Assembly (NCBI RefSeq): GCF_017497985.1 | Contig: NZ_JAGDFV010000020.1 | Location: 1 to 64,000, forward strand | Reading direction: 5' to 3' | Length of the DNA: 64,000 nt | DNA from: Meiothermus sp. CFH 77666 | GTDB taxonomy: Bacteria; Deinococcota; Deinococci; Deinococcales; Thermaceae | Part shown: one piece after another, positions 40,769-50,003 of the stretch | Layout of the letters: each line of letters starts with the position of its first letter | How positions within the stretch are numbered: position 1 is the first letter of the stretch | Made by a program: the position numbers and the translations under genes | The notes under the pieces: generated by a model | The model's input: the letters and a program-made list of their open reading frames with translations, nothing else | What the model was told of the DNA's origin: nothing | Database searches by the model: none

Positions 40769-41740
40769 ATGAACCAGATACCCAACATTATCCGCATCGG
40801 CCACGGGGTGTTCTACGTGACCGACCTCGAGCGCTCGCGCCACTTTTATGTGGATTTGCTGGGCCTGAACGTGCTGCACGAAAGCCCCAGCGCCCTCTAC
40901 CTGCGCGGCACCGAAGACCGCGAATGGACGCTCAAACTCGAGCTGGCCCCCGAGGCCGGCATCAAGCACCTGGGCTACCGGGTGGCGGGTGAGCTCGACC
41001 TGCAACTGCTGGTCGAACTGGCCCAAGCCCTGGGTCTGCCCTATCGCTGGGAGTCTGAGCAGGATCGGCCCCACATGCTCCGCCTCCAGGATCCCTTCGG
41101 CGTGCCGGTGGCCTTCTATGCCGAAAGCCAGAAGTACCCCTGGCTTTTGCAGCGCTACGACCTGCACAAAGGGCCGGGCATCCAGCGCATTGACCACATC
41201 AACGTGATGAGCCCACAGGTCGAGGCCATGACCCGCTGGTATATGGACAAGCTGGCCTTCCGCATGTCCGAGTACACCGAGGGCGACGATGGCAAAATCT
41301 GGGCCGCCTGGATCCACCGTAAGGGCAACGTTCACGACCTGGCCCTCACCAACGGCACCGGCCCCCGCCTGCACCACTTCGCCTACTGGATGCCCGATGC
41401 CATGAGCATTATCAGGGCCTGCGACATCCTGGCCGGGGCCATGCAAACCGAGGCCATCGAGCGGGGGCCGGGGCGGCACGGCATATCCAACGCCTTTTTC
41501 CTGTACCTGCGCGACCCCGACGGCCACCGCATCGAGCTGTACACCTCCGACTACAGCACCGTAGACCCCGACTTTGAGCCCATCCGCTGGAGCCTCAACG
41601 ACCCCCGCCGCCAGACCCTCTGGGGCGCCAAAACCCCCAAGAGCTGGTTCCTGGAAGGCTCGCTGCTGGAGGCGTTTGAGGGCGGCTGGGTGCAAACCCA
41701 GGAGTCCGAGTTGCAAGGGCTGCCCCAGCATGTGATCTGA
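40769..41740 (+). CDS. hpaD: 3,4-dihydroxyphenylacetate 2,3-dioxygenase (extradiol, VOC type)
   Basis: HpaD opens the catechol ring. The 323-residue protein has two VOC domains (residues about 8-125 and 145-280). The 2-His-1-Glu metal triad is visible in the second domain: His in IQRIDHINVMS, His in RLHHFAYWM and Glu in DGHRIELYTSDY. Such enzymes contain Fe(II) or Mn(II), as in the Arthrobacter and Brevibacterium homoprotocatechuate dioxygenases, and are unrelated to the class III enzyme of E. coli. It ends the hydroxyphenylacetate gene set. The ATG follows GGGGTAAACC. Confidence 0.93.
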   Translation: MNQIPNIIRIGHGVFYVTDLERSRHFYVDLLGLNVLHESPSALYLRGTEDREWTLKLELAPEAGIKHLGYRVAGELDLQLLVELAQALGLPYRWESEQDRPHMLRLQDPFGVPVAFYAESQKYPWLLQRYDLHKGPGIQRIDHINVMSPQVEAMTRWYMDKLAFRMSEYTEGDDGKIWAAWIHRKGNVHDLALTNGTGPRLHHFAYWMPDAMSIIRACDILAGAMQTEAIERGPGRHGISNAFFLYLRDPDGHRIELYTSDYSTVDPDFEPIRWSLNDPRRQTLWGAKTPKSWFLEGSLLEAFEGGWVQTQESELQGLPQHVI

Positions 41741-41800
41741 GGGGTCGTAAGCATCTTCGGCCCAAGGCAGGGTGGGTAGCCCGGATGCAGCTTTGAGAGC

Positions 41801-41829
41801 TTGACAGCGCAAAAGGCTCTGTTTAGACT
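41801..41829 (+). promoter_or_regulatory. paa operon promoter
   Basis: TTGACA (41801-41806), a 17-base spacer and TAGACT (41824-41829) form a near-consensus sigma-70 promoter. Transcription should start near 41836, upstream of the inverted repeat at 41850 and the GTG start at 41883. Confidence 0.85.
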
Positions 41830-41849
41830 GACCCCCAACAACAGTTGAA

Positions 41850-41863
41850 CTAACAAGTGTTTG
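41850..41863. promoter_or_regulatory. PaaR-like operator
   Basis: CTAACAAGTGTTTG fits the inverted repeat CNAACANNTGTTNG perfectly. The pattern I recall for the Thermus phenylacetate repressor PaaR is CNAACGNNCGTTNG; here both half-sites carry the same change (G to A and C to T), so symmetry is kept. It lies just downstream of the predicted start of transcription, a good place for repression. Confidence 0.6.
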
Positions 41864-41882
41864 TTTGGCTTAGGGAGGGCTG

Positions 41883-43460
41883 GTGAAGGAGACTGTAGCA
41901 ATTGTGGGTGCGGGCACTATGGGGCGCGGCATCGCGCAGGTAGCAGCAATTGCCCAGCATCCGGTCTGGCTTTACGACCCCTATCCGGCTGCGCTCGAGA
42001 AATCCCTTGCCGAGATCCGCGCCGACCTGCAAAAAACGGCCGAGAAAGGGCGTTTGCAGGGATCGGTAGAAGAAATTCTGGCCCGCATCACTCCAACCCA
42101 GACCCTGGAGGACTGCGCCAGAGCCGACCTGGTGATCGAGGCGGTGCCGGAAAAGCTCGAGCTCAAGCAGGAGCTACTGGGCAAGCTGGGTGAGCTCAAC
42201 CCGGATAACCTGCTGGCCACCAATACCTCGACCTTTTCGGTATCGGCCATCGCCGCTAAGGTCAAGCACCCCGAGCGGGTGCTGGGGCTGCACTTTTTCA
42301 ACCCCGCCCAGCGCATGAAGCTGGTGGAGGTAGTAGGGGGATTAGAGACCGCCCCGGCACACCTCGAGCGCATGCACACGCTGATGCGAGCCTGGGGTAA
42401 GGAACCCGTACAGGTAGTGGACGCGCCCGGTTTCTTGGTGAACCGGGTAGCCCGCCCGTTTTACGGCGAAGCCCTGCGGCTGCACGGCGAGGGCATTCCC
42501 AAGGAACACATTGACTGGATTCTGCGGGGCCTGGGCTTCCCCATGGGGCCTTTTGAGCTGATGGATCTGATTGGGCTGGACGTCAACTACGCCGCCTCGA
42601 CCTCGGTCTACCAGAGTTTTTACGGCGAGCCTCGCTACCGGCCTCATCCCCTCCAGTTCCAACGGGTAGCCGCTGGCATGCTGGGGCGCAAAACCGGCCA
42701 GGGCTGGTATCGCTATCCCCCTGGGCCACCCCCGCTCCCCTCCCCCCCGGCTGCCCAGAGCAAAGCCATTCCCCTTCCCATCATCATCGGGCCCAACCCG
42801 CTCGCCAAAGAATTGCGGGCCCGCTTCCAACACACCGAAAACGTGGCCGAGGCCCGCTTCGTGCTGGACTGCCGGGTGTTGCTGGAGCGCAAACACGAGT
42901 TTTTCGAGAACCTGCCGGTGGTCTCGCTGGTCTGGGGGCACTCCGCCAGCTCCATACAGGCCGAGTTCCGGGGCCGGGCCGTGGCAGGGTTTAGCCTGGT
43001 GCCCCCCATCGGCGAAAAGGCCATCGTTGAGCTGTATGCACCTTTGAGCGGTGGGAATGAAGCCCTCGAGCTGGCCCAAACCTACTTCAGCGCCCACGGG
43101 TACAACACCCTGCGCCTGCCCGACCAGCCCGGCGGGGTGGGGTTCCGCATCCTGGCTTTGCTCATCAACGAGGCGGTCTCGGCCCTGGCCGAGGGCGTGG
43201 CCAACCCGGACGACCTGAACCGGGCCATGCGTCTGGGCACCGGCTACCCGTTGGGGCCGCTCGAGTGGGCCGAGCGCATCTGGCTCAAACCCATCCTGCG
43301 GGCGCTGGACGGCCTGCACGCCGAGCTGGGCGAGGATCGCTACCGCCCACACCCCCTGCTGCGCCGCATGGTGGCAGCAGGGCTTGAAACCTTTGGGGAT
43401 CTATCCGGGGCTTCTACCCCGGGAGATTTGCAAACCAGCACCATAAAGGAGGCAAAATGA
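41883..43460 (+). CDS. paaH: 3-hydroxyacyl-CoA dehydrogenase, PaaH type
   Basis: It oxidises a 3-hydroxyacyl-CoA intermediate of phenylacetate degradation with NAD. The 525-residue protein has the Rossmann motif VAIVGAGTMGRGIAQ, the NTSTFSVSAIA segment, GLHFFNPAQRMKLVEVV with the catalytic His (near 138), and FLVNRVARPFYGEAL. A second, C-terminal dehydrogenase-like half (from about 290) ends in a repeat of the dimerisation domain (GVGFRILALLINEAVSALAEG, YPLGPLEWAERI), as in the long PaaH/PaaC enzymes. GTG 41883 follows GGGAGGG. It is first in the operon and overlaps the next start. Confidence 0.93.
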   Translation: MKETVAIVGAGTMGRGIAQVAAIAQHPVWLYDPYPAALEKSLAEIRADLQKTAEKGRLQGSVEEILARITPTQTLEDCARADLVIEAVPEKLELKQELLGKLGELNPDNLLATNTSTFSVSAIAAKVKHPERVLGLHFFNPAQRMKLVEVVGGLETAPAHLERMHTLMRAWGKEPVQVVDAPGFLVNRVARPFYGEALRLHGEGIPKEHIDWILRGLGFPMGPFELMDLIGLDVNYAASTSVYQSFYGEPRYRPHPLQFQRVAAGMLGRKTGQGWYRYPPGPPPLPSPPAAQSKAIPLPIIIGPNPLAKELRARFQHTENVAEARFVLDCRVLLERKHEFFENLPVVSLVWGHSASSIQAEFRGRAVAGFSLVPPIGEKAIVELYAPLSGGNEALELAQTYFSAHGYNTLRLPDQPGGVGFRILALLINEAVSALAEGVANPDDLNRAMRLGTGYPLGPLEWAERIWLKPILRALDGLHAELGEDRYRPHPLLRRMVAAGLETFGDLSGASTPGDLQTSTIKEAK

Positions 43461-44650
43461 AGCGAGCTTTGATAGGACTTCTGGCACTTGGCCTGGGCCT
43501 GGGTCTGGCCCAGCAGGCCCCGCTCAAGATTGGCGTGGTGGTCTCGGCCACCGGCCCCGCAGCCAGCCTGGGCATCCCCGAGCGCAACACCCTGGTGCTG
43601 CTCGAAGAGCAGGTCAACCGGCGCGGCGGGGTGGCCGGGCGCCCGGTACAGTTCGTCATCATTGACGATGCCTCCGACACCACCCAGGCCGTGCGGGCCA
43701 CCCGGCGCCTGATTCAAGAGGATCAGGTGCTGGCCATCATTGGCACCACCACCACCCCGGCCAGCCTGGGCATGATTGACCCCGTGGCCGAGGCGGGCGT
43801 ACCGAAAATTTCAATGGCGGCCAACCTCGAGATCGTCTTCCCGGTGGACGAGAAGCGCCGCTGGGTCTTCAAAACCCCCCAGACCGAGCAGCAGATGAGC
43901 CAGCCGATTGTGCGCGATATGGCCGCCTCGGGGGTCAAGACCGCTGCCTACATTGGCTTCAACGATGCCTACGGCGAGGGCTGGGCGCGGGCCTTCGAGG
44001 CCGCAGCCCGCGAGGCAGGTATCCAGGTGGTGGCCTCGGAGCGCTTCGCCCGCACCGATACCTCGGTGGCCGGCCAGGTGCTGCGCATTCTGGCCCGCAA
44101 CCCCGACGCTGTGCTGATTGGCGGCTCCGGTACAGCGCCGGTGCTGCCCCAGCGCACCCTGCGCGAGCGGGGCTACCGCGGCCTGATTTACCAGACCCAC
44201 GGCGTGGCCAACCCCGACTTTCTGCGGGTGGGCGGCGATGTGCTGATCGGCACCCGGCTGCCCGCCGGCCCGGTGCTGGTATTTGACCAGCTACCCCCCG
44301 ACTTCCCCAACCGCCAGGTGGCCACCAGCTACGTACAACAGTACGAAGCCCGCTTTGGCATCGGCAGCTACTCCACCTTCGGCGGCCATGCTTTTGATGC
44401 CTGGGCCATTTTGCGCCCGGCCCTCGAGCGCACCCTGCGGCGTGAACAGCCCTCCAACCTGGCTGCTTTCCGGCGGGCCCTGCGCGACGAGCTCGAGGCC
44501 ACCCGCAACGTAGTCGGTACCCACGGCATCTTCAATATGTCCCCCACCGACCACCTGGGGCTGCGCTTCAACGAGGCCGCCGTAATGGTTGAAATAGTGC
44601 GGGACTCGAGCGGTAAGCTGGACTGGAAGCTGCTGCGGACGTTCAGGTAG
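43457..44650 (+). CDS. ABC transporter substrate-binding protein, LivJ/LivK-like
   Basis: This 397-residue protein has a signal peptide (MKRALIGLLALGLGLGLAQ) and the type I periplasmic-binding fold of branched-chain amino acid receptors: LKIGVVVSATGPAASLGIPERN, VNRRGGVAGRPVQFVIIDDASD, the mid-lobe VKTAAYIGFNDAYGEGW and GGHAFDAWAIL. The position inside an aromatic-acid operon suggests the ligand is an aromatic acid rather than leucine, as for several Liv-like receptors; this is inference. The ATG overlaps the paaH stop. There is no lipobox, so it is soluble in the periplasm. A strong hairpin follows the stop. Confidence 0.92.
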   Translation: MKRALIGLLALGLGLGLAQQAPLKIGVVVSATGPAASLGIPERNTLVLLEEQVNRRGGVAGRPVQFVIIDDASDTTQAVRATRRLIQEDQVLAIIGTTTTPASLGMIDPVAEAGVPKISMAANLEIVFPVDEKRRWVFKTPQTEQQMSQPIVRDMAASGVKTAAYIGFNDAYGEGWARAFEAAAREAGIQVVASERFARTDTSVAGQVLRILARNPDAVLIGGSGTAPVLPQRTLRERGYRGLIYQTHGVANPDFLRVGGDVLIGTRLPAGPVLVFDQLPPDFPNRQVATSYVQQYEARFGIGSYSTFGGHAFDAWAILRPALERTLRREQPSNLAAFRRALRDELEATRNVVGTHGIFNMSPTDHLGLRFNEAAVMVEIVRDSSGKLDWKLLRTFR

Positions 44651-44659
44651 GAGGCTCAT

Positions 44660-44727
44660 GGCCGATAGCCAATAGCTGATAGCCTGGAATAGAGCCTTGC
44701 TATCAGCTATTGGCCAAAGGCTATCCG
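44660..44727. repeat. Heptamer-derived inverted repeat between binding-protein and permease genes
   Basis: GCCAATAGCTGATAGC (44668-44683) and GCTATCAGCTATTGGC (44699-44714) are exact reverse complements separated by 15 bases. They can form a 16-bp hairpin in the mRNA with no T-run after it. The unit is the same family as the TATCGGC tracts. It could act to stabilise the upstream binding-protein message. Confidence 0.85.
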
Positions 44728-44732
44728 CATCT

Positions 44733-45764
44733 ATGGATTGGACCATCCTCTCTTTTCTCACTGCCGACGCTCTGCAGAACGGCACCATCTATGCCTTGCT
44801 GGCGCTTTCGCTGGTGCTGGTCTTTGCGGTCACGCGGGTCATTCTGGTGCCCCTGGGCGAGTTTCTGGTGTACGCCCCACTGACCTATGTGTGGTTCCTA
44901 CCCGCAGAGGTGAGCGGCCTTGATTTGAAAAACCAGATCCCCGGCACGGCCTGGCTCTCTGCGGCCATGCTCCTGTGGTGGGCGATTTTAGACCGATCAA
45001 ATCTGAGACGTGCAGGTTTGCTGCTCATAGCGGCCCTGGGGGTTATAGGGATCGCCTGGTGGGGCGCCCAGGGGGTGCCGCTCTGGCTCGGCTGGATTTT
45101 CGCCGTTCTGGTTGTGCTCCCCATCGGCCCTGCCTCCTACCGGCTCTTTTTTGAACCGGCCAAAAATGCCAGTGTGCTGACCTATTTGATTATTGCGGTG
45201 GGGCTGCACTTTGCGTTTATGGGGCTGGGCCTGGTGTTCTTTGGCCCGGAGCAGTTCCGGCTGCCCGCCATTCTCTCGGGCCAGACCAACATAGGGCTCG
45301 TGCCGGTCAACAATCAGGCTTTCCTGGTGTATGGTTTTGCGCTCCTGGCCATGCTGGGCCTCTATCTCTTCTTTACCCGTAGCATCTTCGGCAAAGCCCT
45401 TCGGGCCTGTGCCGTCAACCGCTACGGGGCCCGTCTCCTGGGCATCAGCCCCAGCCAGGCCGGGTATGTTTCCTTTGGCATTGCAACCCTGATCGCCTGC
45501 GTCAGTGGGATGCTGCTGGCCCCTCTCATCTCGCCGGCCTACTTCCAGGGGTTTTTGCTCGGGCTCAAGGGCTTCGTAGCCGGCATCCTGGGCGGCCTGA
45601 TCAGCTACCCGCTAGCCGTGGTGGGCGCTTTGCTGGTAGGGGCCATGGAGTCGTGGGCCTCGTTCCAGGCCAGTGCGTATAAGGATGCCATCGTGTTTGC
45701 CTTGTTGTTGCCCATTCTCTTCTGGCGCAGCTTACGCAGCCACGAAGTCGGGGAGGAGGAATGA
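44733..45764 (+). CDS. Branched-chain-type ABC permease, LivH-like
   Basis: The 343-residue inner-membrane permease has about eight to nine hydrophobic segments. The motif ALQNGTIYALLALSLVLVFAVTRVILVPLGEF near the N-terminus and the cytoplasmic coupling region FGKALRACAVNRYGARLLGISPSQAGYVSFGIA near 220-250 are typical of LivH. Residues about 65-125 contain an additional pair of hydrophobic segments (LSAAMLLWWAIL, LLLIAALGVIGIAWW) that standard LivH proteins lack or have shorter. ATG 44733 is downstream of the hairpin. The stop overlaps the next gene. Confidence 0.92.
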   Translation: MDWTILSFLTADALQNGTIYALLALSLVLVFAVTRVILVPLGEFLVYAPLTYVWFLPAEVSGLDLKNQIPGTAWLSAAMLLWWAILDRSNLRRAGLLLIAALGVIGIAWWGAQGVPLWLGWIFAVLVVLPIGPASYRLFFEPAKNASVLTYLIIAVGLHFAFMGLGLVFFGPEQFRLPAILSGQTNIGLVPVNNQAFLVYGFALLAMLGLYLFFTRSIFGKALRACAVNRYGARLLGISPSQAGYVSFGIATLIACVSGMLLAPLISPAYFQGFLLGLKGFVAGILGGLISYPLAVVGALLVGAMESWASFQASAYKDAIVFALLLPILFWRSLRSHEVGEEE

Positions 45765-47539
45765 TGTCGGCCCTGAAATTCTCCCCCCTCACATTGGTTG
45801 CGGTTGCACTGCTACTGGCGGTGCCCTTGCTGTTACCCGCGTCTTCGTTCTACCTGACCATAGGGAACTACATCGCTTTTGGAGCGCTGGTCGCGCTGGG
45901 GCTCTACTTGCTAACGGGCCTGTCGGGCATGACCAGTTTTGGGCAGGCCGCCTTCATGGGGCTGGCCGCCTACACCACGGCCCTGCTGACCATTCATCAG
46001 GGTTGGAACCCCTGGCTCACCCTGCCGCTAGGGGTGCTGGTTGCGGTGGCCGGGGCGGTGGTGCTGGGAGGCATTACCGCCCGCCTCAAGGGCCACTACC
46101 TGCCTCTCTCTACCATTGCCTGGTGCATGGCCTTGTTTATCGTAATGGGAAGCTGGATCAGCCTGACTGGAGGACACACCGGCCTGCGCGGGGTTCCACC
46201 GGTTTCCATCTTTGGCTGGACGCTGGGCGACTCGAGGAGCTACTTTTACCTGGCCTGGTTTTTTGTGCTGCTGGGTGCCTGGACAGCCTGGAACCTGACC
46301 AACAGCCGCATCGGGCGGGCCATGCGGGCCTCCAAGGGGGACGCCATTGCGGCGGCGAGCTTTGGGGTCAATCCGGCGGTCTTGAAGCTCCAGGTGTTTG
46401 TGCTCTCGGCCATCTACGCCGGGGTGGCGGGCTGGCTGTACGTGCACTATCAGAAGTTTATCAGCCCCACCCCTTTTAGCCTGGATGCCTCCATCAAGTA
46501 TCTGATTGCGGCTGTGGCAGGCGGGGTGGGGAGCATTCCGGGGGTGATTCTGGGCTCGGGGCTGGTGACGGGCCTCGAGGAAATCCTCAAGGGCCTCTTG
46601 CCGCGCATTTTTGGCCGTACCGGCAACTACGAGATTATCGCCTACGGCCTGATTCTGGTACTGATTTTGATGTTTGCCCCCAAGGGCTTGTGGCCTTTCA
46701 TCGAACGCTATCTGCCCAAAGCCAGGCCGCAAAACCCCACCGGCCAGGGCCTCCCCACCCGGCTGGCCGCAGGGCAAGCGGGGGAGGTGGTGCTCGAGGT
46801 GGACAACCTGACCAAGCGCTTTGGCGGCTTGCTGGCGGTCAACCGAATGAATTTCCAGCTTCGCCGGGGGGAGATACTGGCCCTGATTGGCCCCAACGGG
46901 GCGGGCAAGTCTACCTGCTTCAACATGATTACCTCGGTCTATGCCCCCAGCGAAGGTGCCGTGCGCTTCAAGGGCCAGGTCATCTCGGGCCGGATGCCTT
47001 ACGAGGTACACCGGCTGGGCATTGCTCGCACCTTCCAGCACCCCCACCTCTTCCCCGAGATGACCGTGCTGGAAAACGCCGCCCTGGGCACCTATGCCCG
47101 CACCCGGCGGGGCATGGTAGCCTCGATGTTCGGGCTCAGCCAGGCCGAGGAGCAGGCCGCCCTCGCCGAAGCCTACCGGGCCCTCGAGCGGGTGGGGCTG
47201 GCCCAGATTGCCCACCAAAAAGCCGATGGCCTGGCCATTGGGCAGTTGCGCCTGCTGGAAATTGCCCGCGCCCTGGCCTCGGGGCCCGAGGTGCTGCTTC
47301 TGGACGAACCCGCCGCCGGGCTCCGGGCCGGCGAGAAGCGCCAGTTTGCCGCCCTGATTCGCAGGCTGGTGAACGAGGGGGTTACGGTGCTGCTGGTAGA
47401 CCACGACATGGATCTGGTGATGGGCCTGGTAGACCGCGTAGTCGTGATGCATTATGGGGAAAAGCTGGCCGAAGGCACCCCCGCCGAGGTACAGCGCAAT
47501 CCCAAGGTCATCGAGGCCTACCTAGGGGAGGCAGCGTGA
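45761..47539 (+). CDS. Fused LivM permease and LivG ATPase
   Basis: This 592-residue protein joins a LivM-type permease (residues 1-315, nine or so membrane segments, coupling motif IGRAMRASKGDAIAAASFGVN) to a LivG-type ATPase (from about 340). The ATPase is complete: Walker A GPNGAGKST (near 376), Q-loop RTFQHPHLF, signature IGQLRLLEIARAL instead of the usual LSGGQQ, Walker B VLLLDEPAAGL and switch His in VDHDMDLVM. Permease-ATPase fusions occur in Liv-type importers. ATG 45761 overlaps the LivH stop. Fusion fixes one ATPase to each LivM, with the separate LivF-type ATPase needed opposite. Confidence 0.93.
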   Translation: MMSALKFSPLTLVAVALLLAVPLLLPASSFYLTIGNYIAFGALVALGLYLLTGLSGMTSFGQAAFMGLAAYTTALLTIHQGWNPWLTLPLGVLVAVAGAVVLGGITARLKGHYLPLSTIAWCMALFIVMGSWISLTGGHTGLRGVPPVSIFGWTLGDSRSYFYLAWFFVLLGAWTAWNLTNSRIGRAMRASKGDAIAAASFGVNPAVLKLQVFVLSAIYAGVAGWLYVHYQKFISPTPFSLDASIKYLIAAVAGGVGSIPGVILGSGLVTGLEEILKGLLPRIFGRTGNYEIIAYGLILVLILMFAPKGLWPFIERYLPKARPQNPTGQGLPTRLAAGQAGEVVLEVDNLTKRFGGLLAVNRMNFQLRRGEILALIGPNGAGKSTCFNMITSVYAPSEGAVRFKGQVISGRMPYEVHRLGIARTFQHPHLFPEMTVLENAALGTYARTRRGMVASMFGLSQAEEQAALAEAYRALERVGLAQIAHQKADGLAIGQLRLLEIARALASGPEVLLLDEPAAGLRAGEKRQFAALIRRLVNEGVTVLLVDHDMDLVMGLVDRVVVMHYGEKLAEGTPAEVQRNPKVIEAYLGEAA

Positions 47540-47564
47540 TGGGGCCCAGGGCAAAGGAGCGAAG

Positions 47565-48296
47565 ATGAGCGTACTGGAAGTGCAGAACCTTACCGTGCGC
47601 TACGGGGCCGTGGAGGCCGTTCGCAACCTGTCGCTTTCGGTGGGGGCGGGCGAGGCCATCACCCTGATTGGCCCCAACGGGGCGGGCAAGAGCAGCACCC
47701 TGAAGGGAATCGTGGGCCTGGTGAGCACCAGCGGCACGGTGCGCTACCAGGGGCAGGCCCTGAGCCGACGTAGCCCGGAGGAGCTGGCTACAGCGGGCCT
47801 GGTGATGGTGCCAGAAAAGCGCGAGTTGTTTGCCTCTATGGAGGTGGAGGACAACCTGCTGCTGGGAGCCTTCACTCGATACCAGCGGCGCGAAAAGGGC
47901 ATCCAGGAAGACCTCGAGCGCATCTATACTCTCTTTCCGCGCCTGCGCGAACGCCGCAAGCAGCTTGCGGGCACCATGTCCGGGGGGGAGCAGCAGATGC
48001 TCGCCATCGGGCGGGCTCTGATGGCCCGGCCCAAACTGCTGCTGCTGGACGAGCCCAGCCTGGGGCTGGCCCCGCTGATCGTGCAGGAAATTTTTCACAT
48101 CCTGGGCGAGCTCAAGAGCCAGGGCGTGCCCATTCTGGTAGTCGAGCAGAACGCCCGCATGGCCCTCAAGCTGGCTGACCGGGGGTATGTACTCGAGGCC
48201 GGTGAGCTGGTGATGGAAGGCCGGGGCCAGGATCTGCTGCACGACCCCCGGGTGATTGAGAGCTACCTGGGCATCCGCACCAAAACCGAAGCCTGA
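47565..48296 (+). CDS. ABC transporter ATPase, LivF-like
   Basis: The 243-residue ATPase is of the LivF type: Walker A GPNGAGKSS (37-45), Q-loop region VMVPEKRELFASMEVEDNLLLG, signature MSGGEQQMLAIGRAL, Walker B LLLLDEPSLGLAP and switch VVEQNARMALKLADRGYVLEAG. It completes the five-part importer with the binding protein, LivH and the LivM-LivG fusion. It starts 25 bases after the fusion gene and ends two bases before paaI, so it lies firmly inside the operon. The cargo, probably an aromatic acid, is inferred from context. Confidence 0.94.
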   Translation: MSVLEVQNLTVRYGAVEAVRNLSLSVGAGEAITLIGPNGAGKSSTLKGIVGLVSTSGTVRYQGQALSRRSPEELATAGLVMVPEKRELFASMEVEDNLLLGAFTRYQRREKGIQEDLERIYTLFPRLRERRKQLAGTMSGGEQQMLAIGRALMARPKLLLLDEPSLGLAPLIVQEIFHILGELKSQGVPILVVEQNARMALKLADRGYVLEAGELVMEGRGQDLLHDPRVIESYLGIRTKTEA

Positions 48297-48298
48297 AG

Positions 48299-48679
48299 AT
48301 GATCGCCACTACCGATCCCTACATGCAGTTGCTGGGCCTGCAGACCCTGTTGGTAGAGCCCGGCAAAGCCGTTCTGACCACCGTTGTAAAGCCCGAGCAC
48401 CTGAACATCCACGGAAGTTGCCACGGAGGCTTTCTTTATAGCCTGGCCGATGCCGCCTTCGCCCTGGCCTCCAACTCCCACGGTACGCCCGCCGTGGCCC
48501 TCTCCACCCAGATGCAGTACTTCAAGGCAGTTAAGGCCGGAGAAAGCCTGGAAGCCCACGCCAGCGAGGAAAACCTGGGCCGTCGCACCGCTACCTATCG
48601 CATCGAGATTCGGAGCGGCGGGCGGATGGTAGCGCTCTTCCTGGGCACGGTCTTCCGGCTGGAGGCTTCTGGTTCCTGA
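48299..48679 (+). CDS. paaI: Hotdog-fold thioesterase, PaaI type
   Basis: PaaI hydrolyses hydroxyphenylacetyl-CoA and related dead-end thioesters, freeing CoA. The 126-residue protein has a single hotdog domain with the catalytic motif HLNIHGSCHGGFLYSLADAAFALASN: the HGG element and the helix Asp near 53 are both present. STQMQYFKAVKAGESLEA and GRRTATYRIEI complete the fold. Family members are tetramers. It begins two bases after the LivF stop and precedes paaJ by 56 bases. Confidence 0.93.
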   Translation: MIATTDPYMQLLGLQTLLVEPGKAVLTTVVKPEHLNIHGSCHGGFLYSLADAAFALASNSHGTPAVALSTQMQYFKAVKAGESLEAHASEENLGRRTATYRIEIRSGGRMVALFLGTVFRLEASGS

Positions 48680-48735
48680 AGTGTTCGCAAAAGGCGCTTG
48701 CCGGGCAAATCTGAACAGGGTAAAACTCAAACACT

Positions 48736-49938
<1,203 letters not shown>

Positions 49939-49963
49939 GCGATGAAGGGTGCAAGAGTCAAAC

Positions 49964-49990
49964 GCGATAAGCTATTGGCTATGAGCTACA
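49964..49990. repeat. Short heptamer-type tract
   Basis: GATAAGCTATTGGCTATGAG between paaJ and the SDR gene is a short degenerate relative of the TATCGGC tracts. Confidence 0.45.
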
Positions 49991-50003
49991 GACAGGTGAA
50001 TCA

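Noticed and set aside
45761-47539. LivM-LivG fusion as a sequencing or assembly artefact
   Set aside because: The linker (residues about 316-340) is in frame, with codon usage like both domains, and such fusions occur in other Liv importers.
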